Source: Parabacteroides sp. (GTDB lineage: Bacteria; Bacteroidota; Bacteroidia; Bacteroidales; Tannerellaceae). Taken from it: 43,774 bases of DNA. Positions 28,301 through 34,038 of this stretch are shown in pieces. The notes under the pieces are model-generated. The model ran no database searches. It had not been told where the DNA came from and saw only the letters and a program-made list of their open reading frames with translations. The stretch is taken from contig JAGPJL010000006.1 in the NCBI GenBank assembly GCA_018054455.1, positions 1-43,774 of the forward strand, read 5' to 3'. The translations under genes were made by a program, and so were the position numbers. Positions within the stretch are counted from its first letter, which is position 1; each line of letters starts with the position of its first letter.

Positions 28301-29051
28301 TAACAGGCACATTCGATCCCCAAAGCATTATGAAAGAAGAATTGTACCAGTCGGCACTTTCCGGAACATCTGTCTGCTCGCCCCAGGTTTGGGGAGAGGC
28401 GGGCGGCAGGTCGCAATAGAAATCATAGAAACTGAGTACCGTACCGCCTATGAGGCTCAGATACCGGGTACCCGAAGCATACGAAACCATCGAAAAGGCC
28501 GGAATAGGCGTAAAGCCAACCAACCGGTCGGGACCAAATTTCTTAATCGTATAGATGTTGGCCGCTGCAATGATTTCTTGGGCAAGATCCCAGTCAAGTC
28601 GTAAGAAACCACCTAATCCGCGTCTCTCCTTGTATCTTAAAGAAGCAGCCGGATCGTTCATTACAGCCTCCCATGCCAATACGGGGTCGTGCAGCAATGT
28701 TTTTTGTTGCTGATAGGCTTCCAGCAATTCATGCCGGATCATCGGGTGCTTTACACGACCCGAATTGTACAGATACCACGAATAACTGGCGCCACGTGGA
28801 CAGCCCCGAGGTTCGTGGTTGGGTAATCCGGGACGGTTTTGCGGATAGTCTGTCTGCTGAATCTCCCAGGTAACAATACCCTTCTTCACAAATATTTTCC
28901 ATGAACAAGAACCTGTGCAGTTAACACCATGTGTAGAACGAACCTCCTTATCGTGTTGCCAGCGGTTTCGATAGAAACTTTCCCAGGCTCTCTGATCGGA
29001 AGCAGTCACTTCCGAAAAGAATTTCTTTTTTTGTAAAAGAGACTTTATCAT
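25326..29051 (-). CDS. narG: Respiratory nitrate reductase alpha subunit (molybdoenzyme)
   Basis: 1241-aa catalytic subunit that reduces nitrate to nitrite at a Mo-bis-MGD centre. The unusual FS0 4Fe-4S ligands are present: H41, C45, C49 and C84 (THGVNCTGSCSW, EPRGCPRG). The likely Mo ligand is Asp210 in LSFYDFYCDLPPASP, aligning with E. coli D222. QTWGEQTDVPESADWYNSS and RYKGTK are close to E. coli NarG. There is no Tat signal, so it is the cytoplasm-facing enzyme, not the archaeal/outward type. The length is normal (about 1240) and the frame is intact. It follows narK by 9 bases. Confidence 0.98.
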   Translation of the reverse strand: MIKSLLQKKKFFSEVTASDQRAWESFYRNRWQHDKEVRSTHGVNCTGSCSWKIFVKKGIVTWEIQQTDYPQNRPGLPNHEPRGCPRGASYSWYLYNSGRVKHPMIRHELLEAYQQQKTLLHDPVLAWEAVMNDPAASLRYKERRGLGGFLRLDWDLAQEIIAAANIYTIKKFGPDRLVGFTPIPAFSMVSYASGTRYLSLIGGTVLSFYDFYCDLPPASPQTWGEQTDVPESADWYNSSFIMLWGSNVPVTRTPDSPFLTQVRYKGTKVVTISSDYSDASKFADIWLNPKQGTDSALGMAMGHVILKEFFVDKTTPYFDSYVKKYSDLPFLVKLEPCENGFRTGMMLRASDFTDQLGITQNAEWYPVLLDELNGEMVIPNGCIGSRWNNEGKWNLRNEDLRTGKSFTPLLSVMDRKSDVAEVSFPYFGGEEYKNPHFNASDHTEVQVRKVPVVKCQTAEGEVLCATVYDIMLAHYGVERGLDDSQTARSYNDNIPYTPKWQEQITGVASDSVITIARQFAETAAKTEGKSMIIIGAGVNQWYNTDMTYRAAMNLLILCGTIGQSGGGWAHYVGQEKVRPQSGWATLAFASDWVRPPRHMNTTSYFYMHSDQWRYEKVKVDSLVSPLYKKEEWSKLTLLDCNIKSQRMGWLPASPEFDRNPLQLCKEAEANQMDIPNYITSKLHSGELNLASEDLDDAKNCPKNLFIWRANLIGSSAKGVEYFMKHLLGAQNSVFGKELKELDEQLPLYQKWHDEGAKGKLDLVVTMDYRMTTSSLHSDIVLPAATWYEKNDISSTDMHPFIHPFSKAVDPVWESRTDWDTFKGISAKFSELCKGHLGVEKDVIMQPLMHDSPGEISEPLFVDDWKESGNRPEPGKNMGKLIVVERDYPNTYKRFTSLGPLLKQAGITGKGITWKSDEEYEFLKHLNGTIQSEGSTCGMPALESDLQAIETILTLAPESNGVTSRKAWKALEKPTGLDLKHLTEEGGDTQLRYDDLVQQPRRVLNSPIWSGIESHEVNYTSNYTNVHELIPWRTVTGRQSIYQDHPWMRAFGEGLVCYKPPLSKQEINNVKERLHITDNTLTLNLITPHNKWTIHSSWSDNLLMLTLGRGGPVIWISELDAAKIDIQDNDWVEVFNDNGTASCRAIVSQRIPEGALIMYHNQERTVNVPLSNITGNRGGIHNSISRLCLKPTHMIGGYAQLSYGLNYYGTIGANRDEFVIIRKCASVLWGDEDSNDRKESAK

Positions 29052-29060
29052 AGAGGTATA

Positions 29061-30344
29061 TTATTTATTTTTATTACGAACCACCAGTCCGAAATAAAGT
29101 ATTAACATTACAATCACACTAAATAGGGTGAAAATGAGAAAACCCCGGTAATAACCGGTGATACCCATCGTATCCACCACCTTACCGAGTACGGGAGGAA
29201 CAACAAACCCTCCAAAAGCACCCAATCCTCCTACCCATCCCGATGCGCCGCCCACCGATTTAGACACATATACCGGAACCAGTTTCATGATGGCCGCATT
29301 GTTCAGTCCGAATGCAACGGCAATAACCAACGTGCACAGGGCAGAAATTACCAGGCTGCTCGAAAAGGCCATCACTGCAGCAACCGTTCCCAACAATGTA
29401 ATGGCAAAGAGGCTCACTTTTAGTCCCCCTATCTTATCGGACAGATTTCCTCCCGGAATACGTAATAAGGCAGCAAGACAGGCGTAGACTGCGGTGAAAA
29501 GTCCGGCTTGGGTAACCGACAGTCCGTGTGCCTTCTGCCAATAGGTAGGCAACCAGGCGGTTAAAGCCATGAATCCACCGAATGTTACGAAGTAGGCAAT
29601 CACCAGAATCCATGTTTCCGGGATTCGGGCGGATATCAGCAGACTCTGTTTCATGTTTCCGGCGGGAAACAGTTCCTGACCAGCTTCGGTGGCCATTTTT
29701 TTACTTACCTCTTCACTGTATCCTTGTTGCCTGAACTGAAAATGATAGGCATTGCAACTTATCAAAAAATAGAGAATTGTACCCGCAATCATAAAGGCGG
29801 TCCAGAGGTAGTAGGCAGACACAAACCCCACGGAGTGGAGTAAAAGAGGAAGTATTATCGCGAACACGCCCGCCCCCAGGGTACCCAATCCCCCAAATAT
29901 ACCTAAGGCAAAACCTTGCTTGTTTTTGGGATACCAATAAGACGACTGACCAGCACCCACAGAGAACGTGGCCACTCCGCATCCGCTCATACAGCCAAAA
30001 ACCAATATAAGCCAGTAGGTTCCTTCCATATTGTCCGGATAGTGAGTAGCCAGCAAGACCGAAAGTCCGCTCAGTCCGATTACAGATAGAACCATTAACC
30101 ACAAAAACGATTTCTTCCCTCCATTTTCATCAACGGATGCTCCGAAAGGAATCCGCAATAACGAACCGGAAAGGGTAGGAATCGCCACTAAAAGTCCCAT
30201 CATCGACGGCGACAAATCCATTACTTCGTTTAATTTGGTTGCCGACGGGCCAAACAACGAGATGGCTGCCGAACCAAAAAAGAATCCGATGGTGGCTGCG
30301 GTTAGTCCCCGGGCCGGTGAACCCTTTATTTTTGCTTTATTCAT
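29061..30344 (-). CDS. narK: Nitrate/nitrite transporter, NNP family MFS
   Basis: 427-aa inner-membrane transporter with about 12 helices that brings nitrate in for NarG and/or exports nitrite. The NNP-type glycine-rich signatures are present: SYWYPKNKQGFALGIFGGLG and a second one in the C-terminal half, VSKSVGGASGWVGGLGAFGG. The substrate-site arginine is probably in RIPFGASVDENGGKK. Whether it acts as nitrate/proton symporter or nitrate/nitrite antiporter cannot be told. It overlaps mobA by 4 bases and precedes narG by 9. Confidence 0.93.
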   Translation of the reverse strand: MNKAKIKGSPARGLTAATIGFFFGSAAISLFGPSATKLNEVMDLSPSMMGLLVAIPTLSGSLLRIPFGASVDENGGKKSFLWLMVLSVIGLSGLSVLLATHYPDNMEGTYWLILVFGCMSGCGVATFSVGAGQSSYWYPKNKQGFALGIFGGLGTLGAGVFAIILPLLLHSVGFVSAYYLWTAFMIAGTILYFLISCNAYHFQFRQQGYSEEVSKKMATEAGQELFPAGNMKQSLLISARIPETWILVIAYFVTFGGFMALTAWLPTYWQKAHGLSVTQAGLFTAVYACLAALLRIPGGNLSDKIGGLKVSLFAITLLGTVAAVMAFSSSLVISALCTLVIAVAFGLNNAAIMKLVPVYVSKSVGGASGWVGGLGAFGGFVVPPVLGKVVDTMGITGYYRGFLIFTLFSVIVMLILYFGLVVRNKNK

Positions 30345-30910
30345 GATAGTATTCTATTATATTCCTCCCGGTTATTAATATTCGCGAACAGATGGTGTAA
30401 TTCTTCGGGGATAGGTATTAGACAGGCGTTACCCCAGTCGAATAGCTGTTTTACCCGGAATCTTTTTTCTTTGACGGCCTCTTCTATGTCGGGTAACAAA
30501 GATTTGGAAAGCAGTAGAGGGAATACCCCCGGGGTCGATTCATGTTTCCATCCGATAATGGTTTCGCCTCTGCCAACAGCCAGCATCTGCATGATAATTT
30601 CGCTGGTAATCAAAGGCATATCGCAGGTAAGAACCAATATCCAGGGAGTAGTGCTGTAGGTAAGCGCTGTCAGGATACCGCCCAATGGTCCGGATTCGGA
30701 TACCACATCCTTCAGTACAGGAACGCCCAGTGTTTCGTATTCCGGATAAAATCCCGCAACGACAACCTCTTTGGTATATGGCTGTATCTTATGAATGAGG
30801 TGTTGTAAAAAACTACTTTCCCCATACAGGCTCAGCGCCTTGTTGGATCCGAAACGCGAACTTTTACCTCCGGCCAGCACAACACCGGTTATATCTTCCG
30901 GGTGTAACAT
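30341..30910 (-). CDS. mobA: Molybdenum cofactor guanylyltransferase
   Basis: 189-aa enzyme that adds GMP to molybdopterin, making the bis-MGD form used by NarG. The N-terminal nucleotide-binding motif VVLAGGKSSRFGSNKA is at 10-25, and the Mg2+-binding aspartate is D96 in VLTCDMPLI. GPLGGILTAL is also typical of MobA. Its location directly upstream of narK fits a dedicated supply of cofactor to this operon. It starts 3 bases after the preceding gene's stop. Confidence 0.92.
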   Translation of the reverse strand: MLHPEDITGVVLAGGKSSRFGSNKALSLYGESSFLQHLIHKIQPYTKEVVVAGFYPEYETLGVPVLKDVVSESGPLGGILTALTYSTTPWILVLTCDMPLITSEIIMQMLAVGRGETIIGWKHESTPGVFPLLLSKSLLPDIEEAVKEKRFRVKQLFDWGNACLIPIPEELHHLFANINNREEYNRILS

Positions 30911-30913
30911 GGC

Positions 30914-31540
30914 TTATAAAATTGAATTTAGTACGATGGATAGTGCAAATAACGGAACAGCCAGACGGGCGGTCCACCTTGCCAGATGAATTGGCTGACT
31001 GATTGAGTCCACCCATTGGGCGGCCCCCAGAAGCATGGCTCCCTGTATAACCGAACGCTCTATCCAAAGAGTCGGCAAACCGGCACCGACAAAGTTGCGG
31101 AGACCCGGGTTTACAGTGATATAGGCATCCATAAAAACCTGCCATCCCCTAAATAGCAGGATCGAAACAAATACCATACAGATAGCCAGAGGAATCTTCA
31201 GCATCCATCGGCTGGTTTTGCGTTGCGCATAAATACTGAAGCCCCAGGTAACCAACCCTTCAATGAAAATGGCGATTGCAGGATTGGTAACATGAAATAC
31301 CGGTACGGCCGGATGCATAGCCAGGTTGATAAGCTTGACCATGGAGGCCACAAAGGCTACTTTAACAATGGTTGCAGTTTCTCCGGTTTGTTTGGCGGCC
31401 ATCATCATACATAGTAATCCGAAGGGATAGAGAAGCAATACCTCTCCCTTGAAATGAATCAAGTGTAATACCCATCCCAGACTGGCTTCCAGAATTCCCC
31501 ATAACGCCCCCCAGAAAATGATTGTTTTTAGTTTATTCAT
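30914..31540 (-). CDS. Multi-spanning membrane protein, ECF-transporter S-component-like, first gene of the nitrate operon
   Basis: 208-aa protein from ATG 31540 (MNKLKTIIFWGALWGILEAS); an upstream in-frame ATG at 31573 overlaps the promoter box. About six hydrophobic helices with WGALWGILEASLGWVLH, a glycine/proline-rich VLLLYPFGLLCMMMAAKQTG, and small size recall substrate-binding S components of ECF transporters, but no energising ATPase or T component is encoded nearby. The exact family is not recognised. By position next to mobA and in one operon with a TonB receptor, an inner-membrane uptake role for a metal or cofactor precursor is inferred. Confidence 0.6.
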   Translation of the reverse strand: MNKLKTIIFWGALWGILEASLGWVLHLIHFKGEVLLLYPFGLLCMMMAAKQTGETATIVKVAFVASMVKLINLAMHPAVPVFHVTNPAIAIFIEGLVTWGFSIYAQRKTSRWMLKIPLAICMVFVSILLFRGWQVFMDAYITVNPGLRNFVGAGLPTLWIERSVIQGAMLLGAAQWVDSISQPIHLARWTARLAVPLFALSIVLNSIL

Positions 31541-31570
31541 ATTTGTATGTATTATCGGATATCGGTTACA

Positions 31571-31578
31571 CAAATATA
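31571..31578 (-). promoter_or_regulatory. -7 promoter box (TATATTTG) of the nitrate operon
   Basis: TATATTTG on the minus strand matches TAnnTTTG, 30 bases before ATG 31540. No clear -33 TTTG at the expected spacing (TTTA is the closest). A weak -33 fits a promoter needing an activator. Confidence 0.55.
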
Positions 31579-31685
31579 GAGATGTTGGTTTCTTTAAATA
31601 TGTGTTCTTTATTACAAATGCTACTTTTATTTACAAAAAAAAGTCATTTTTAAATCTAAACTATCCATTATTGTTTTTTATTATT

Positions 31686-31693
31686 TAAGTTTG
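31686..31693 (+). promoter_or_regulatory. -7 promoter box (TAAGTTTG) of the Crp/Fnr-type gene
   Basis: TAAGTTTG matches TAnnTTTG, 19 bases before ATG 31713. It makes the in-frame GTG at 31704 too close to the transcription start to be likely. Confidence 0.55.
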
Positions 31694-31712
31694 CACAATA
31701 AGAGTGTTAATT

Positions 31713-32405
31713 ATGGAGCAAACAGATTTCACCGAAAAGCATGAGGCATTATTGTTTCAGATTCCATTATTCAGGGATTTGCCCATGAACATTAAGCATT
31801 TATTAGTGAACAAGCTGGAGTTTACGGTCTTTACGATTAAAAAAAACGACATTGTAGCCAGACAGAATACCCACTGCAAACGGTTGATGGTTCTACTTGA
31901 AGGGAGACTGAGGGTAGATAGCATGGATGCAACAGGCAATGAAGTACTGATTGAATATATTATTGCCCCGCGTGCATTTGCTACACCTTACCTTTTTAAG
32001 CTGGATACAGCCCTTCCGGCCACTTTTAAAGCATTGGAAAACGGCATCTTATTGACCGCAACCAACGAATCGGTTTTTAAACTAATGAGTGAAATTCCAG
32101 ATCTTTTAAAAAGTTTCCTGGGAGTAGCCGGAAATTGTAACAAATGTACAGATTTGAGACTGAAGGCTTTGTCGTACAAGAATATCCGGAGTCGTTTTGT
32201 AGCATACCTGTTTGAGCAGAAGTCTGCTAATTGCTCTATTATAACCATCGTACACAATCAGGTTCAGTTAGCAGATTATCTGTGTGTTACACGTCCGGCA
32301 CTAACAAGAGAAATAAATAAGATGATAAAAGAAAGACTCATTTCAATGAAAGGCAAAACCGTAGAACTCCTTCAAATCCCCGAATTGAAAAGAGTTATTT
32401 TATAA
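31713..32405 (+). CDS. Crp/Fnr family transcriptional regulator, divergent to the nitrate operon
   Basis: 230-aa regulator with an N-terminal cyclic-nucleotide-binding-like beta roll (about 15-125) and a C-terminal helix-turn-helix (about 168-215; QVQLADYLCVTRPALTREINKM). The cAMP-pocket residues of Crp are not evident and the N-terminal cysteine cluster that binds Fe-S in E. coli Fnr is absent, so it is neither classic Crp nor Fnr. A CxxC sits near the dimer helix (NCNKCTD). Divergent placement 170 bases from the nar operon makes it the likely activator, perhaps sensing NO/haem like Bacteroidota HcpR or DNR-type proteins; that part is inference. Confidence 0.85.
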   Translation: MEQTDFTEKHEALLFQIPLFRDLPMNIKHLLVNKLEFTVFTIKKNDIVARQNTHCKRLMVLLEGRLRVDSMDATGNEVLIEYIIAPRAFATPYLFKLDTALPATFKALENGILLTATNESVFKLMSEIPDLLKSFLGVAGNCNKCTDLRLKALSYKNIRSRFVAYLFEQKSANCSIITIVHNQVQLADYLCVTRPALTREINKMIKERLISMKGKTVELLQIPELKRVIL

Positions 32406-32567
32406 ATCTGCATTTATTATAGTTTATAGGATTCTTTGCTTTAATAATACTCTCCTGAAATCACGCATGGAAGAGAGCCATCCTCCATATCCCAACATTC
32501 CTCCTCTATTTAATCACTGAGACTTAGTGTTCTATCTTTTTGTATACAGTGATCTATTGCCGGCACT

Positions 32568-32679
32568 TCGAAGAATTATTCATCGGACCTGGGTCAACTT
32601 ATCATCGGACCCGGGTCCGATGATAAGTTGACCCAGGTCCGATGATTGTTTGACCATGGTCCGATGATTAGTTGTTCGG
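32568..32679. repeat. Five 22-bp repeat units arranged head-to-head around a 66-bp perfect palindrome
   Basis: Three plus-strand copies of a 22-bp unit beginning GGTCCGATGAT lie end to end (32614-32635, 32636-32657, 32658-32679). Two more copies lie in the opposite orientation (32590-32611 exact; 32568-32589 with about 18 of 22 matches to the third plus copy). The inversion point makes a perfect palindrome of 66 bp (32580-32645) with no spacer, so the DNA can form a cruciform or the RNA a very long hairpin. Each unit also starts GGTC and most end near GACC, so single units can fold too. Function unknown. Confidence 0.85.
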
Positions 32680-32797
32680 AAGCAAAACGGTACTTGTATA
32701 TAGTCTTTGACTTACTTTACTTATATGTTAGGGAAAGATCTTGTGCTGGTTCGGGAACGGAGGTGGTTGTGCTGACAAGGAAGAGGGAATTAGCTAT

Positions 32798-32819
32798 GGG
32801 AAACAGGGAAGGGAGTGGG
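32798..32819 (+). other. G-quadruplex motif
   Basis: Four GGG runs separated by 5, 2 and 3 bases (G3-N5-G3-N2-G3-N3-G3) on the plus strand, followed 21 bases later by a strong hairpin. Such a compact motif is uncommon in 40-45% GC DNA. Confidence 0.6.
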
Positions 32820-32840
32820 TTTTCCGGTGGTGACAGATGA

Positions 32841-32881
32841 AAAAAAGTGATAGATGGATTTTAGGCATCTATCACTTTTTT
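32841..32881. terminator. Perfect 16-bp hairpin with A/T tails
   Basis: AAAAAAGTGATAGATG and its exact complement enclose a 9-base loop; the stem ends in TTTTTT. It has the form of a bidirectional rho-independent terminator, probably for the transcript coming from the regulator gene or from an unannotated RNA in the interval. Confidence 0.75.
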
Positions 32882-32940
32882 AATTATTGACAAACAGGCT
32901 GCTATCTTCCAAAAGTGAGGGATGACAGATGTTTTCGCGA

Positions 32941-32976
32941 AAAAGGCCGCTCTTCCCAGGAAGAGCGGCCTTTTTA
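32941..32976 (-). terminator. Terminator of prs
   Basis: AAAAAGGCCGCTCTTCC pairs with GGAAGAGCGGCCTTTTT (17 bp) around a 2-base centre, about 19 bases past the prs stop, with T-rich ends on both strands. Confidence 0.9.
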
Positions 32977-32994
32977 TTTTATAGTCGTTATCGC

Positions 32995-33936
32995 TTAAAT
33001 AGCGTATAGCGTGCTGATTGATTCGTTTTTACATACACGACGAATTGCTTCGGCAAACATATCGGCTACAGAAAGTACTCTTACTTTCTCGCAATGGTTT
33101 GCATAAGGAATTGAGTCGGTAAAGATCATTTCAGTTAATGCAGATTCACCAACACGGCTGGAAGCAGGATCACTCATTACAGCATGACTGGCAATAGCGC
33201 GAACTGACTTCGCTCCGTTTTCCAACATCAGATTAGCTGCTTTAGTAATTGTTCCGGCTGTATCAACCATGTCGTCGATCAAAAGAACATCTGCTCCTTT
33301 TACATCACCGATAATACGCATCTCGGCAACTTCGTTTGCACGTAAACGCGATTTATGGCAAATTACCATAGGTACACCCAGGTATTTGGCATAACTGCTG
33401 GCACGTTTGGTACCTCCAACATCGGGAGTAGCAATTACAAGATTATCCGCAGACAATGAGTTCTTAATGTAATCGAGGAAAATAGCCGATGCATAAAGGT
33501 GATCTACAGGAACGTTAAAGAATCCCTGAATCTGATCTGCATGAAGGTCCATTGTTATTAACCGGTTAATTCCGGCAACAGCCAACAGGTCTGCCATTAG
33601 CTTGGCGCCGATAGAAACACGAGGCTTATCCTTTCTGTCCTGACGAGCCCATCCAAAGTAGGGAATAACGGCGATTATAGAGTGTGCAGAAGCACGCTTT
33701 GCCGCGTCAATCATCAGGAGTAACTCCATCAGGTTGTCCGCATTTGGGAAAGTTGACTGAACCAAAAACACATCTTTTCCGCGGATAGACTCTTCGTATG
33801 AAACCGAAAATTCTCCGTCGGCGAAGTGCTGAATGTTCATTTGTCCAAGGGGACAACCAAGACTGTTGCAAATTTTCTCTGCAAGATACCGGGAGTTGGT
33901 TCCCGAAAACACCAAGAAAGGAGTTTGTGCACTCAT
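32995..33936 (-). CDS. prs: Ribose-phosphate pyrophosphokinase (PRPP synthetase)
   Basis: 313-aa enzyme that makes PRPP from ribose-5-phosphate and ATP for purine, pyrimidine, histidine and NAD synthesis. The start ATG 33936 (MSAQTPFLVFSG) lies about 45 bases after a promoter box; an in-frame ATG at 33981 falls in that box. Family signatures: FADGEFSVSYEESIRGKDVFLVQS, ATPYFGWARQDRK-like segment (PYFGWARQDRKDKPR), and the PRPP loop VLLIDDMVDTAGTI. Monocistronic with a strong terminator. Confidence 0.96.
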   Translation of the reverse strand: MSAQTPFLVFSGTNSRYLAEKICNSLGCPLGQMNIQHFADGEFSVSYEESIRGKDVFLVQSTFPNADNLMELLLMIDAAKRASAHSIIAVIPYFGWARQDRKDKPRVSIGAKLMADLLAVAGINRLITMDLHADQIQGFFNVPVDHLYASAIFLDYIKNSLSADNLVIATPDVGGTKRASSYAKYLGVPMVICHKSRLRANEVAEMRIIGDVKGADVLLIDDMVDTAGTITKAANLMLENGAKSVRAIASHAVMSDPASSRVGESALTEMIFTDSIPYANHCEKVRVLSVADMFAEAIRRVCKNESISTLYAI

Positions 33937-33980
33937 TATCTGAATATTTATCTTATTTGTGAATGTTCCGAATCGTGCCA

Positions 33981-33988
33981 CAAAAGTA
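33981..33988 (-). promoter_or_regulatory. -7 promoter box (TACTTTTG) of prs
   Basis: TACTTTTG on the minus strand matches TAnnTTTG, 44 bases before ATG 33936. Confidence 0.55.
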
Positions 33989-34038
33989 CAAAACTTATTG
34001 TAAAATGTTGTATAACATCCGAAAGTTTAGTTGAAAAT

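Larger units (their letters stand above)
32406..32994. other. 589-base interval with no credible gene
   Basis: Between the Crp/Fnr-type gene and prs. 32406-32566 shows nothing that I can identify. 32568-32679 holds the palindromic 22-bp repeats. 32680-32840 is purine/G-rich with a G-quadruplex motif. 32841-32881 and 32941-32976 are two long hairpins. ORFs in it start with TTG and have no coding character. Confidence 0.6.

Noticed and set aside
31541-31712. Classic FNR binding site for nar control
   Set aside because: No TTGAT-N4-ATCAA match; only the ATATTTGT inverted repeat is seen.
32580-32645. Insertion sequence or transposon end
   Set aside because: No transposase frame or target-site duplication is visible around it.
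32568-32679. CRISPR array
   Set aside because: Units are directly adjacent with no spacers, and half are inverted; no cas genes in the window.
32646-32840. 64-aa open frame in the gene-free interval
   Set aside because: Starts at TTG inside the repeat array and runs through the G-rich tract; no coding character.
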